Positions 22,295-33,705 of a stretch of 64,000 bases of DNA are shown in pieces. The stretch lies in NCBI GenBank assembly GCA_963989385.1, contig OZ022509.1, positions 53,274,271 to 53,338,270 of the forward strand, read 5' to 3'. Source of the stretch: Ctena decussata. Lineage: Eukaryota; Mollusca; Bivalvia; Lucinida; Lucinidae. The position numbers and the translations under genes were made by a program. The notes under the pieces are model-generated. The model was given only the letters and a program-made list of their open reading frames with translations. It made no database searches and was not told the origin of the DNA. Numbering within the stretch: position 1 is the first letter of the stretch; each line of letters opens with the position of its first letter.

Positions 22295-22548
22295 TTAGAA
22301 TTGTACTTCTTTAGTGTGAACAGAATAATGTACTTCTTTAACGTGAACAGAATAATGTCCTTTCAGATGATCTTTCTGGTTGAAATATTTTCCGCAGAGT
22401 TTACATTTGAATGGCTTCTCTCCAGTATGAACTCTGATATGGCGGCTGAGGTGCCACTTGCTTTGGAATAACTTGTTACAGAAATGACACATCAGCTGAG
22501 ATTGAAGTGTGTTATAGGTCTCACCTGCTAGTCTTGGTAGATTTATGT
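22295..22548 (-). CDS. Z5: terminal exon with two C2H2 zinc fingers
   Basis: The acceptor TTTTTCTCTTACAG ends at 22549 and the exon is in phase 1. The 83 residues are a spacer INLPRLAGETYNTLQSQL, finger 1 (CHFCNKLFQSKWHLSRHIRVH), a perfect TGEKPFK linker, finger 2 (CKLCGKYFNQKDHLKGHYSVH) and a tail. The tail holds a short internal duplication: YSVHVKEVH is followed by YSVHTKEVQF, so the end of finger 2 is repeated once. Contacts are predicted as S,W,H,R and Q,D,H,G; a Trp at helix position 2 is unusual. It is a sister of Z4 and Z6 in a local triplication. Confidence 0.84.
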
Positions 22549-22586
22549 CTGTAAGAGAAAAACTATGTTAATTCAGAATAACAGAT

Positions 22587-22760
22587 ACAGAAGAACTTAA
22601 ATGGCTCAAACCCTGATGGCTCGTTAACCCTGCCTGACTAGAACTCTTTCCTTGGTCCCTGGAGGTCACTTTATATAGAAACCCTGGATGGCTGGAACTA
22701 CCCTTGTATAGAACTTATTTTAATGGTCCTGAGATTGTTTGAGCCAATGAAGTTCTACTG
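22587..22760. mobile_element. Short TIR MITE, CAGAAGAACTTAAATGGCTC
   Basis: Inverted counterpart GTTTGAGCCAATGAAGTTCT at the right end; 174 bp, just upstream of Z5 in its intron. Confidence 0.65.
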
Positions 22761-22852
22761 TATTAAGATAAGGAACTGAAAGGGCTCACTACATTGCAAT
22801 GATGTCATGTTACTGATGCTGATATGACATCATTTTGAAGTTATATGTTGAC

Positions 22853-23222
22853 AGGCCCGGATCCAGACCATCACGTACTGGTGGGGCTCTGGATAACTGG
22901 TGGGGCTGGGAGGTGCCGAAATGTATGTGTGTTTGGGAGGGGGCTTGAAAATATGACATATTTATGGTTCAATTTCAAGAGAAATTTTTATATATTTTTT
23001 CCCTTGAAATATATGTTGTGATATCTCATTAGAATCGCCTCCCCGAGGCGATTCTAATGAGATGTCACAACACATATTTTGAATATTTTTATCTAACAAC
23101 TTTGGAAATTTTTTCTCAAATTGTTCTTTTTTATCTGGAGGCCTATATATGTATATTATACATAACACAGCAGCCAAATGGCGGGGCTGCAGCCCCAAAG
23201 CCCATCCCCTGGATCCGGGGCT
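22853..23222. mobile_element. TIR element with CCCGGATCCAG ends
   Basis: CCCGGATCCAGACC and CCCCTGGATCCGGGG bracket 370 bp; a palindrome ATTAGAATCGCCTCCCC (22999-23080) is nested inside. Confidence 0.6.
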
Positions 23223-23279
23223 GGTTGATGCAACATTTTTATAGTTATGTATGATCTGCTTATGTCTAATATCATACAG

Positions 23280-23625
23280 ATATTCCCACTCATGTGACTC
23301 TCTGTTTACTTCCCCACAGGATGAACTCTTTCAAAAGGGGGTCTACTTTTACAGGAAAGAATTTGCTCCTACAGGAGCAGATTCTTTTCTTTAAAAGTTG
23401 ACCCCCATTGAGGAGAAAGGCAAAAGTAAACAAGACCTGTCAGTGGGACAGGATAGCTTGCCTGACAGCGCCTTGCACATCAACTAAAAAACTTTAACAT
23501 AAAACATTTTGCCAACGCTGCCGCTGCCGCCGCGGCCAACACCGACGCCGGGGGTAGTACAATAGCTCTTCCTGAACTTCGATCAGGTGAGCTAAAAAAT
23601 GGCAGAGTACCTCTGCATTGTTTAT
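23280..23625. mobile_element. MITE interrupted by a GACAGGATAGC...GAGCTAAAAA insert
   Basis: GTGAATGGGTACAC-family MITE halves flank a ~170 bp insert (23430-23598) containing a (GCC)-rich stretch and CTCTTCCTGAACTTCG; the insert family recurs at 52668-52825. Confidence 0.6.
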
Positions 23626-23670
23626 ATGCATGCAATTAATAAGGCCAAGTAGAATTTGATACATTTTTCT

Positions 23671-23894
23671 TTAAAAGTGTACTTCTTTAGCGTGAACAGA
23701 ATAATGTCCTTTCAAAGTATCTTTCCGGTTGAAATATTTTCCGCAGAGTTTACATTTGAATGGCTTCTCTCCTGTATGAATTCTGATATGGCGGCTGAGG
23801 TGCCAGTTAGTCTGGAATAACTTGTTACAGTAACAACACATTGGCGGTGATTGAATTGTGTAGGTTTCATCTGCTAGTCTCTGTAGACTAAAGG
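23671..23894 (-). CDS. Z6: terminal exon with two C2H2 zinc fingers (short form)
   Basis: The acceptor TTTTTCTTTTACAG ends at 23895; the exon is in phase 1 and has 73 residues. The spacer FSLQRLADETYTIQSPPM is followed by finger 1 (CCYCNKLFQTNWHLSRHIRIH), TGEKPFK, finger 2 (CKLCGKYFNRKDTLKGHYSVH), the tail AKEVHF and a TAA. Contacts are predicted as T,W,H,R and R,D,T,G, changed at several positions from Z5 (S,W,H,R and Q,D,H,G). The open frame continues through the acceptor into an upstream half-exon with its own acceptor (see 23895-23990), so two alternative starts are possible. Confidence 0.84.
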
Positions 23895-23990
23895 CTGTAA
23901 AAGAAAAATAATACATCAGATTACAGTAGTAACAGATTGGCAGTGCTTGATATGTGTATGTTTCATCTGTTAGTCTCAACAGGCCAATTT
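23895..23990 (-). other. Truncated duplicate of the Z6 exon start, in frame with Z6
   Basis: A second acceptor (TTTTACCCTTTCAG ending at 23991, phase 1) is followed by IGLLRLTDETYTYQALPICYYCN, a copy of the Z6 spacer and the first CxxC of finger 1. The copy stops there and runs directly into the pyrimidine tract of the Z6 acceptor without a stop codon. Using this upstream acceptor would give a 106-codon exon (105 residues) with a doubled spacer and an orphan CxxC. It is either a relic of a broken exon copy or a real alternative 3' splice site. Confidence 0.6.
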
Positions 23991-24015
23991 CTGAAAGGGT
24001 AAAACAATATCGTGG

Positions 24016-24975
24016 CATCATGTGTTATCGCCAGCCATAAGTTTCCGATAGCTTCCTGTATGTCGCGAGCGTTTTTGATGTGCCGGCGTCACATATCACG
24101 TGTACCGCTTGTTTGACAGACGAAAGAATTTTCTAGAACTCTGCAAACTATTCAACTGAAATGCTCAGAATAAAGGTAAACTTACCCGTTGTGTAAAAAA
24201 CCATGTTTCTAATCCATTTTCTTTTATAACACTTTTTTGTCCATTAAAACTTGCTGAAATTTTGCCCTGTGTATTCACTGCTTCCAAGGACGCTTTCTCT
24301 TGTGTTTATTTACCCATCCGTGCTAAAAATAGATTGCAGCTACACAGCTTCCCGCGCTGAATATATAAAGAACGGTGGCATGGAAGTGCCATATATGCAT
24401 AGGTATGCAGTTTGTAGACTTCTTGCTAATTCATTGTTTGCAGTGTTCAAATAATGTTTATAAAGGTTTGTTTCAAGCCTCAGATCCTTCAGGAAGATAT
24501 TTCATGAGATCTTATTTATTTTAGATATTATCTGATTTTAAAATCAGGTATGTATTTCTTCTGTTATTGAGAGGTCATGTCTTTCAGTCCTCAATAAATT
24601 TCTATTTCTGATTTTAATGTTTGTTTTAACACTGTGCATGATATATAACATGAACTCATTGTTTTAAGACATTTTCATAACACAGATATGGGCCACCTTA
24701 GCTTTTTAGGGGAAGCAGTTTCTCAGCGCATGATACCTGCCTCAGCCAATGAACTATCAGTTATATATAATGACATTTTGATTGGCTAATTTCTACACAC
24801 TTCAATCTGGGGCGCATATAAACACAATGCAGGAGAACTCCCCTGTAATTTTGCGTAATAAAGCGTGAAAGTAGACGAATTATTACATATACGGTGAAAA
24901 ACAGGCAGCAATATTAGTATCTTTAGAATGGTGTGCACGTCCCTGTTAGGCTATCGGTAACACATGACGCCAGGA
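24016..24975. mobile_element. ~960 bp element with ~17 bp TIRs
   Basis: GGCATCATGTGTTATCG and, inverted, CGGTAACACATGACGCC. Located in the intron upstream of Z6. No transposase frame recognised. Confidence 0.5.
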
Positions 24976-25149
24976 TACATCAAAGTACAGAAATTCTATA
25001 TGGTATTAAGAGGGTTCACCCAATTGCAACAACATTGTATCATTGATGCTGATATGACATTATTTTACAGTTGTGTGATGACCTTATAACAACGTTGATA
25101 TGACATTTACGAGTTGTGTGTCAACTTGACATATTTGATATTTTCTTGA

Positions 25150-25425
25150 TAGTTTCTGTAAGGTGAGTTGGTATACCTCTATGCTTTTCCTTCTTTTTTT
25201 TCCAAAAGGGAGACAACTTTTGTGACTTCCTGCTTGCTTCCCTAGAAGAGGAAACCCTTCCAGAAGGGGGTCTACACTTAAAGGAAAAAATTTGCTCCTT
25301 AAATTCTTTCCTTTAAGTGTTGAAAGGAGCAAATTCTTTCCTTGAAGTGTAGACCCCTATTGAGAAGGGATGTAATACTAAAATGGCACTTGCTTCAGCT
25401 GAAAGTGTACCCATTCACCTTAATT
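25150..25425. mobile_element. GTGAATGGGTACAC MITE with a duplicated palindromic core
   Basis: The AAATTCTTTCCTTTAAGTGT segment occurs twice in tandem. Confidence 0.65.
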
Positions 25426-25751
25426 CTGCATAAACCATATTTTTGGCTTTGCAAAATTTATAGGCATACAAAATAAAATATATGAAACAAAAAGGATACT
25501 TATAAACTAAGGTTGCTCTGCAGCCTTGTTTTCCAATATCATATGAACTTTCTAAAATTCAGCATGCTTTTTACGATTTTTTCCTTGACTTTTCCTTGAC
25601 ATTTTCCAATGTTCCATACTCTTTCATGAAACCAAAAGTTCATAGCTCTCTTACCAAACTTGTCACATGAAAGTTGGGGTAAATGAGATGGGAAAAAATT
25701 TACTCCCCTGGGTAGTCTTCTCTATTAAGAGCAGCCCCACTAAACAATGGA

Positions 25752-27493
25752 GATAACAAGGGCTTCGCAAGTGGCCCATAATACACCCGTTTCAATGTCC
25801 TAAAGGAGTTACAAAATAAACAAGATTGTTTACAAAAGGATAGACAGGCAGACAAACAGGGGCAACCACTCTATAATTAACTAGAACTGTCAGCAAATCC
25901 GACTATACCCCCGCTTAATTGCTTAAATCAAATGGTGTTATTTTCGTAACAAAAAGCATAAAGAGGGAGAGAAATCATTGTTACCATGTATACCAAATAT
26001 GAATGGTTGCTGTGAAATCTGTTACAAAAATTACATTATTCAAAGTCAGGAGAGAAAGAAAATTGGAAAAATATAGGGAAGAATAAGCAGGAGAAGACAA
26101 TACAACAATACAACAAGTTATCATCAACCTGCATACAAAAATCCTACTCTAACTTACAGATGCATAGAAATATTTTGCGAAAAAAATGCATTATTCAAAG
26201 TAAAGAGAGAAAGAAAATCGGACAAATACAGGGAATAAAAAGAGGAGAAATCTGGTTCTCAATCCCACAAAACAGTTAGTCATCATTAACCTGCATACCA
26301 AATATGACTAATCTAGCTTGCATGGTTGTGGAGAAAACTTTGATGAAAAAGTTCATTATTCAAAGTATGGAATATTGGCCAAATACAGGGAAGAATAAGC
26401 AAAAAAAGGCTGGTTCTAAATCCCACGATACAACATATCGTCATTAACCTGCATACCAAATGGGGCTACTCTAGCTTGCTTGGTTGTGGAGAAATCTTTG
26501 AGGAAAAATTTTATTATTCAAAGTATGGAAAGAAAGAATATTGGACAAATACAGGGAAGAATAAGCAGAAAAAGGCTGGTTCTCAATCCAACTACACAAC
26601 ATATCGTCATCAACCTGAATACCAAATATGACTACCGGTACTCTAGCTTGCATGGTTGTGGAGAAATCTTTGATGAAAAATTTCATTATTCAAAGTATGG
26701 AAAGAAAGAAAATCGGACAAATACAGGGAAGAATAAGCAGGAAAAGGCTGGTTCTCAACCTCACTATACAACATGTCGCCATCAACCTGCATAACAAATA
26801 TGACTACTCTAGCTTGCATGGTTGTGGAGAAATCTTTGACGAAAAATTTCATTATTCAAAGTATGGAAAGAAAGAAAATCAGACAAATACAGGGAAGAAT
26901 AAGCAGGAGAAGGCTGGTTCTCAATCCCACAATACAACATGTCGTCATCAACCTGTATGCCAAATATGACCAGTCTAGCTTGTATGGTTGTGAAGAAATC
27001 TTTGATACAATCTTTGAACAAGGGAGATAACCTGAATACACTAGATATACCATTTTAGTTCTACTTTTTTCCCTTGACAATATATTGAACAACAAAAATA
27101 TACACTAAAATAGCCTATAAGAACTAATGCAAGGGATTGACTCTAAAACGAAGAAAGGGACAGCAGCCATTGTTTTATGCGACACATCGTTAGGACTTCA
27201 TACACACTGCTATGAAGTTTTATAAAGATATCCCAAATGGTTATCTAGTTATGGCGCGTACAAGACTTACAGGGAAAAATTAATCAAAGGGCCATAACTT
27301 CAAAAGTAAGAAAGAGGGAGCAACCATTCTTGTACGCGACACGTTCCCCCACCCTAATACACATGCCTACCAAATTTCATGAAGATATCCCAAATGGTTA
27401 CTGAGTTATGGCGTGAACAAGAATGTTTACGGATGGACAGACGGACGGACGGACAGCGCCACGATATAATACGTCTGTTTTTTCAAAACGGGC
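25752..27493 (+). mobile_element. CAAGGGCTTCGCAAG element expanded by tandem repeats
   Basis: Same ends as 14890-15919, but carrying an internal array of ~168 bp units (about 25985-27000, roughly six copies; unit includes GCTTGCATGGTTGTGGAGAA and AAATACAGGGAAGAATAAGC). Open frames in it are repeat artefacts. Confidence 0.75.
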
Positions 27494-28291
27494 ATATAAA
27501 AAGTAAAGTAAATGTAAAGGATTATCTTCTGTGAAAGCATATCCTTTCCCTTCAAGCTTAACTGTTTGTACCCAAATAATTTCAACATGCCCCAGCCTAT
27601 CTGAATATTGAAATAAGATCTCAATATCCAATGTACATATACAAGCATGACAGTGTTAGATTCTTAGAGGTTAAACCCAGTCTTCTCTCAAGTTGTAGAA
27701 TATAATGGTAGTGCATATCCTGAACTAGCTTCCAGTTAAGCCTCATCTTTAATTGGGGTCTTTTGACACTGTATCTTACCTTCATTCAATAATTTTCTTG
27801 AGTCATTTTCTTACCCTTAGCTACTTTTGGGGATTAGCTTGTATTTTCTGTCTCTGAGTCTCTTAAAAAGATATCAGTATAGAGTGTGCCTCAGAAGACA
27901 TAACTGGGGCCACCTTTTTGATGTGCAAAATTATATTTTAGGAAATCTAGAGATTGATTGTATATGCAGTAGCTACTGACACCTTGCAAAAATCCTAAAA
28001 TTCAGCATCCAAATATGCAAGCATTGAAATTTTGTAAATTTGACGAAATTTCAGTATGCATATATTTGCATACAGATTATCATATGATTCAACTTGCTAT
28101 GCTAGCCATGAATCAGTTTTATCAGTCATATAATCCTAAAGCTGTTTTATTTAACTTGACCAACTATGGCTTTAATTTAATATATAATAAAATTCAGAAA
28201 CTGGAACAAACTTGTTAAAGTTTATAAATGAAGTCTATGTACAGCATTTTACAAGCTTTAAATCCTAAATCTGCAAACTTCATAAGAGCTG
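27494..28291. other. Unannotated AT-rich stretch
   Basis: No exon or clear repeat boundary was recognised on either strand. Confidence 0.5.
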
Positions 28292-28532
28292 GGACATGAC
28301 AAAACTAACAAAGTGGCATGTGCACTCAGCAAAGACTCATATCAGCCTGGGCATCCATCCATCTAGTCTGATAAGTCTTTGCTGTCGGCATGGAGGTAGT
28401 TAAGACTCTAAACTACTCTTTAAGCACATAGCAAAGACTCTGATCAGACTGGGCGGATGCCCAGGCTGATCTGGGTCTTGGCTGGGCGCACATGCCATTT
28501 TATAAGTTTGGTTGAGTCATGGTTCATAAAGG
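28292..28532. mobile_element. Palindromic MITE, GACATGACAAAACTAAC variant
   Basis: Family of 13290-13525, near full length. Confidence 0.75.
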
Positions 28533-28737
28533 TAACACAGTCTGATCTATTACACCTTCAATGTTCATTACCTCAACAAAGCTTTCATATGTAAGCTACT
28601 CATATTCAAATTCACTTATAGTGCCAAAAAATGAAAATAGTTCAACTTACAGTGTGGGAAAACATAGAACCCTGAAAACAGCAGACACATCCGCAAAATC
28701 TGAACAGAGCCGTCCCTGTTCAAATATACCCCTGGTT

Positions 28738-28888
28738 AACTGTGTATATATACAAGGGCTGTTACAAAATGGAAAAAACAGTCATAGTTACCAAATGCCT
28801 GGAAGGCCAGGTCATTTGGTAACTATGACTCTTTTTTGTTTCGTAACAGCTCTTTTTCATTTCATAACATCCTTGAAAACATAGTTAA
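28738..28888. repeat. Fold-back, AGTCATAGTTACCAAATG arms
   Basis: TGGTTAACTGTGTATATATAC to ATAGTTAACCAGG; centre CCTGGAAGGCCAGG. Related sequence at 43080-43265. Confidence 0.68.
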
Positions 28889-28929
28889 CCAGGTGTGAAA
28901 TATTTAAGGAATGAATTTTATTTTTCTGG

Positions 28930-29320
28930 TGTTTATCGAAGTATAAACTACATTGGGTCGCGTGCAAAGTAAGTGAACCCCGAAGGGGTTCACGTAAACT
29001 TTGCTGGCGACCCAATGTAGTTTATACTTCGATGAACACCAGAAAAAATTATGTTCATTGCTTATATTTACATTCTTTTCTGTCTATTATTTGACCACAA
29101 ATTTGCGTTAGGGGCTACAGTTGAAGCAGAAAAACTTTTATAAGCAGTTTTTCTACTAAAAGCGGAACAGCGTCAACCACATAGCAATGACGTCATAACG
29201 TCGCCTACGTCCAATCAGATCGGAGAACCACGGTTTATTTTGACGTCACTCAACGTCATGTAACGTCACGTGAACCGATGTAGTTATTGAAGTATAAACT
29301 ACATTACGTTCTAATGGTTT
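28930..29320. mobile_element. Fold-back element with TATAAACTACATTGGGTCGC arms
   Basis: Nested palindromes around GTGAACCCCGAAGGGGTTCAC, then GACGTCACTCAACGTC-rich sequence. A second copy lies at 49300-49820. Confidence 0.65.
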
Positions 29321-29821
29321 ACCATAGGGCTTTTCAATAAATGTACTGAGAAAGTAAATATACAATTATAAATCATAAGCAGGAATGATAAGTATATTCT
29401 TGACACACATGGCTTATTGCCCCTTGTCACTGTAATGCCAACTTGCACAGAGGTGGTATGACTTAAGAAAAAATATTATATAAGAAATCCCTTTCTAACA
29501 TCAAATCTTATACACATATGTCTAGTGGCTGTTATGTATGACTGAGTGCAGACACACATGCTGATCTGAATATTCCTTCCTCAAAGATGCTGCAAGCCAT
29601 GTTTTATTGTGAAGATGCTGCAAGCCATGTTTTATTGTGATGTGACTTCCACTGATCCTTGGTAGGCAAGTTCCTTCCTTTTGACACTTTTTGCTGCAAG
29701 AGGGCATTATGTAAAGGGCTCCCTGAAAGCACCAAACAAGCAGACAACAAAATTTACATCTGCAAAATTTCATAAAACGTTTTGTCATAGATATATTTTA
29801 TTGAGAATTTAAGGATCAGAG
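29321..29821. other. Unannotated stretch
   Basis: A 31 bp direct repeat (GATGCTGCAAGCCATGTTTT, 29586 and 29617) is visible; otherwise nothing was recognised. Confidence 0.5.
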
Positions 29822-29889
29822 AGCAAACAGTGTAAATCCAGATGAGGTGGCTCATTATGAGCCACCTCATCTGGATATACACCGTCTGC
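29822..29889. repeat. Hairpin, AGATGAGGTGGCTCATTATG family
   Basis: Near-perfect palindrome, 3' of Z7. Confidence 0.8.
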
Positions 29890-30017
29890 AAATTCATCTA
29901 CATGTATTCTTATTTTTGGCATGTAAAAACTGCAGTCAAAATATATGTCTACAAAATTTTGAGAAATATTTTGTCCAAGCTTTTTCATATGGAGAAAGAA
30001 AATATGAGACATGTAGC

Positions 30018-30300
30018 CCGTTTGTGGCAAAAAAGATATTAACGGGAATGAACTGGCCCGAAGGTTATAAAACTTTTTTCATGCTAAACTCAGCTGAGCA
30101 TGAAATTTTACCTGCTAATAAACAGCAAATTATTGATAAGTACAGCTGTTTTCTTGCTCAGTTTAGCTGAGTATGAAATTTTGTCTACTTATGAATATGA
30201 ATATGCCAACATTAGTTGGCATTTTCATATTTATCAGCAGAAAAAATTTCATGCTCAGCTGAGTTAAGCATGAAAATGTTTAATAACCTCGTGGCCTGAT
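30018..30300. repeat. ~280 bp palindrome directly 3' of Z7
   Basis: TTTTTCATGCTAAACTCAGC arms with centre ATGCCAACATTAGTTGGCAT; the arms can pair over about 120 bp. Confidence 0.75.
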
Positions 30301-30319
30301 CGATCTGGTATAATAATTG

Positions 30320-30531
30320 TTAGATAAAAAGCCGGTTGATATGTACAATCATGTGTCTGGTCAGATGGTGTTTTATCCGGAATCTTTTTCCACAAACTTC
30401 ACAACTGTACGGTTTCTCGCCAGTATGTATTCTCGTATGACGATCAAGGTCCGCCCTGCTCTTGAACCTTCCCCCACACAATGAGCAAGAGAACTTCTTA
30501 ACTGGCCCGACCCATGTATTTTCGTTCATGT
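30320..30531 (-). CDS. Z7: terminal exon with two C2H2 zinc fingers
   Basis: The acceptor AAAAATTTTGCAG ends at 30532 and the exon is in phase 1, with an ATG directly after the split codon. Its 69 residues are a short spacer (MNENTWVGPVKKFS), finger 1 (CSLCGGRFKSRADLDRHTRIH), TGEKPYS, finger 2 (CEVCGKRFRIKHHLTRHMIVH) and the tail INRLFI. It sets the 70-codon (stop included) length repeated in Z8, Z14, Z15, Z16 and the front part of Z10. Contacts are predicted as S,A,D,R and I,H,H,R. A 280 bp palindrome lies directly 3' of the stop. Confidence 0.86.
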
Positions 30532-30573
30532 CTGCAAAATTTTTAACAAAATGTCATTAAAGGAAATCTTTAC

Positions 30574-30832
30574 AGTTAACTCCCAATATCTCAAAGTCAA
30601 AATTCATCTTAAACTCCTTATATCTCAAAGTAAATTTTCTGGTCCCAGATAATTTACTCGAGATACCCATAGTTTGAGATATTCTGGTCCCAGAAAATTT
30701 ACTTTTAGATACCAATAGTTTGAGACAACAGGAATTGAAATGTAAAGAAAAATAGGAACATTTCAAAACTATATTTTTTTTATATAAAAGGGTACTATGA
30801 GATATCAGTGTTTAAAGATAACAAGGGTCAAC
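30574..30832. mobile_element. Palindromic MITE, AGTCAACTCTCGATATC family
   Basis: In the intron 40 nt upstream of the Z7 acceptor; carries a duplicated CTGGTCCCAGA core. Confidence 0.75.
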
Positions 30833-30837
30833 AGTAT

Positions 30838-31072
30838 TTTTTAAAGTATATAAGAACACTTTCAGGGGAAGCAACTCTGCCATTTTATATTGCTTCCCAA
30901 TTCAATTGGGATCAAATCTGAGCAATTTCTTTGCTTTAAGAGTAGATCTCATTTTGGATGAGCTTTGTTAATAATAACCAAAGAAGCAAACAGGATATCA
31001 ATGAAATTGTTTCCCTTTGTAAAAAAAGTGGAAAAACAAGAAAGTATACCTTTACACTTTAATTGTTACGTA
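30838..31072. mobile_element. Diverged GTGAATGGGTACAC MITE
   Basis: CACTTTCAGGGGAAGCAACT and a degraded central palindrome are recognisable. Confidence 0.6.
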
Positions 31073-31077
31073 GTTGA

Positions 31078-31292
31078 CTCTGGATAACCCAAACACTGAT
31101 ATCTCAAAGTACCCTCATATATATCAAAGAATATAAGTTTGGCTACATTCCCCATTATTCTTTACATTTAGATCACTAATATCTCAAACTACTGGTATCA
31201 AAAAGTACATTTTGTTGGACCAGAAAATTTACTTTGTAATATCAGTAGTTTAAGATGATTTTGACTTTGAAAATATCGAGGGGTTGACTGTG
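31078..31292. mobile_element. Palindromic MITE, AGTTGACTCTGGATAACCC variant
   Basis: Member of the 13915-14132 family. Confidence 0.7.
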
Positions 31293-31640
31293 TGTAATTG
31301 CAGAGATTAGTATTGTTACATATGCCTTAAGGTTTATATCACTGGGCATGGTCTATGGATCATACTTTTAGTGTATGGGAACACCACATTTTTTGCCATT
31401 TTTCAAAAGGAGACAACTTTTGTGACTTCCTGTTTGCTTTCCCAGACAAGGAAACTCTTCCAAAAGATAGTCAATTCTTAAAAGAAAGAATTTGGTTCTA
31501 GTGGACTTGAATATTCTTATAAATTGAACAAGTCAACATTTTAGGGGCTTTTTGGTTTCTAAATAAACAACTGGAAATTTTATGCAGTGTAGACCCAGAT
31601 GCTGATCTGGCAGTGGGTCTGCACTGTTTGCCAGGCAATA

Positions 31641-31972
31641 GTTAATAAGGATAAGTATCTGTCTGAGTCCGGTAGAGGGAAGATGAGAACAAGATCCCAC
31701 CCCTTTCAGTATCACCGTCCAGTTGCTTATTCTGACGGTTTGAAACATTCCTTCTTCCCCAGGTCAATTGCAGCTTGGAATGGGCTTACAACTGAAGCTG
31801 TCTCTGCGGAGACAGTTGAGGAGTTTAAGTCCAAAATAGTGTAAACCTCGGGTTGGGCAGGGATAGAGCATGTAATGCCTATCCCTGAGGACTTCTTGTA
31901 AATAGTTTTAACTCTGTGTGGCCTTGTCATAGGTAAATACTATTTTTTTTTTTTTTTTTTTTTTTTTTTGAA
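31641..31972 (+). mobile_element. 5'-truncated non-LTR retrotransposon 3' end
   Basis: A plus-strand frame (about 31653-31844) encodes GRGKMRTRSHPFQYHRP...LKHSFFPRSIAAWNGL...VEEFKSKIV and a stop. The FFPR.I..WN.L block followed by a short tail is the characteristic C-terminus of reverse transcriptases of LINE-type elements. About 125 bp of 3' untranslated sequence and a run of about 27 T follow. No upstream RT or endonuclease domains remain, so this is a dead fragment. The tail is poly(T) in this orientation, which is odd for a LINE 3' end. Confidence 0.72.
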
Positions 31973-32767
31973 ACTTATGCGCCACACCCCGCGCCTGCCA
32001 TCATGGTCAGTTACTGACCGAGAGCAGTACCGAGAGAAAGAAAGCAGCTTACAATACACCCATCATAACCTGTTTGACCATGCTCTTTGTCTGTACAGAT
32101 CAAAGAAAAATACCCCTTTTAACCTCTGTACAAAATACTACAGAAACAATTACTGAAAATATGTAGTCTCTCTTTTAATTCATATCCCTATAAGGTAGCT
32201 AAATGATATAAAACTGTCTTATTTATAATTGTAAAGCATGCCTATATATTTAAAAACTGACAATTTGGCCTGTTTCAATATTTTGGTTTGTTTTATTCAA
32301 TGCCAAGTAATTGATTAAAATAGGTCTTCAGTAACAACAGTATCTCAAGAAAATATACAGTAAAAATACTTCAGTCCTGTGACTGTCCTCTTGTCACCAA
32401 GGTCCTGTCACATAGTATGGTTCAAAACATTTAAAGTCTTTAGAACACTATAAAATCTTTTTAAAACTTTTAAAACCTTAAGAATGCTATCAAACCATAT
32501 GAACTGCTTTGTAACAAAATGTCACCAAAGGTATTTGCAAACAGTGCAAGCTTCTTTCTTTCCTTTGTATTTCCCTCCTGTAAGTAGGAGCACCTGCGTT
32601 CACACTACTGAGTTAAGTGGTTATAATAGTAATCAGTTTCAAAAATTGTATGATCACACGTGCTATAACACTTTGGAGCGTACACGTAATGCCATTGACA
32701 AAGTCTGTGTCAACAATGCCTTTTCTTGTTGAAATATGTACATTTTGAAGGCTATAAAATCCCATTT
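31973..32767. other. Unannotated stretch
   Basis: Just 3' of the LINE fragment; no exon or repeat boundary was recognised on either strand. Confidence 0.5.
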
Positions 32768-32880
32768 TAAAGGGCCATATGATAAACAGAATCTTACACT
32801 CGTGGTCATTTCATATGAATTTTATGCAACTCGCCGAAGGCTCTTTTCATAAATTTCATATGAAATGACCACTCATGTAC
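32768..32880. repeat. Palindrome GTGGTCATTTCATATGAA
   Basis: Arms CTCGTGGTCATTTCATATGA and TTTCATATGAAATGACCAC; lies about 95 bp 3' of the Z8 stop. Confidence 0.7.
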
Positions 32881-32972
32881 AATCCAATATGTGCGTATCA
32901 GCAATTTGCATGGGAAGTTTTGTCAACATGTCAGTATTTTTCTTTTCAGTCACACATAAAATCACTGTAAGA

Positions 32973-33184
32973 TCAGAAGTTCTGCATGTGAACTGACATG
33001 TGACCTGTCACATGATGTTTTATACGGAACTTTTTCCCACAAATTGAACAGCTGTATGGTTTCTCTCCAGTATGTATTCTTGTATGACGTTCTAGGTGGG
33101 CTCTGCTCTGAAAATTCCGCTCACATATCGTACAAGGAAATTTCCTCAATCGGCTTGACCAGCTGGTCTCTAACAATTCCAAAT
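32973..33184 (-). CDS. Z8: terminal exon with two C2H2 zinc fingers
   Basis: The acceptor TTATATTTTGCAG ends at 33185 and the exon is in phase 1 (x|AT TTG). Its 69 residues are the spacer LELLETSWSSRLRKFP, finger 1 (CTICERNFQSRAHLERHTRIH), TGEKPYS, finger 2 ([21 protein letters not shown]) and the tail MQNF. There is no ATG at the exon start, since the first full codon is TTG; this supports splicing from an upstream exon. Contacts are predicted as S,A,H,R and I,H,H,G. A hairpin repeat starts about 70 nt upstream of the acceptor. Confidence 0.86.
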
Positions 33185-33253
33185 CTGCAAAATATAATTT
33201 TTAAGTTAGTACATAAAGTGCTAAAAATGAAAAATAGCTGAATTTGCAAACTG

Positions 33254-33318
33254 CTTATATCCAGATGAGGTGGCTCATTATGCTCATAATGAGCCACCTC
33301 ATCTGGCTCTACACTTTT
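33254..33318. repeat. Hairpin upstream of the Z8 acceptor
   Basis: AGATGAGGTGGCTCATTATG-family palindrome starting 70 nt upstream of the acceptor, inside the surrounding CTTAAAGTGCC / CTAGTxTTTGA element. Confidence 0.78.
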
Positions 33319-33518
33319 TGCCCTCTAGTTTTTGAGTTTTTAATATCATATACCAGTAGCTTGGATTATACATACATGTATTTGAAAATTTGCTGATGTA
33401 AATTTTTTTGTCTTTAAGGATTTAGCCTTTGTAGGCTTTTTAAGGATTAATTTTAGTTTCCGAATAGCAATGATTAACCTTAATTTACATAATTTCATTT
33501 TTTTACATGTTGTTTGAA

Positions 33519-33705
33519 ATAGGAGGCCTGGTAGCTCAATGGGTTACTGCTGAGCTTGCAATCCATGTATAAATCCTGCTCTATATATAGGGGGAAATCA
33601 ACACTGAACATGGTTCTATTGCTCACAACTTTCATTATCACCATTCCATTGGCTCAATATGACTAAAATACTGTTGAAAGGGCCATAAAAATGCAAGTCA
33701 TACAT
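33519..33705 (+). mobile_element. Diverged SINE of the GGTAGCTCAGTGGG family
   Basis: A-box GGTAGCTCAATGGGTT is kept and the B-box has decayed; the tail TGACTAAAATACTGTTGAAA matches 11209-11405. Confidence 0.7.

Noticed and set aside
26480..27030. Overlapping 80-110 codon frames on both strands
   Set aside because: They are translations of the ~168 bp tandem repeat inside a mobile element.
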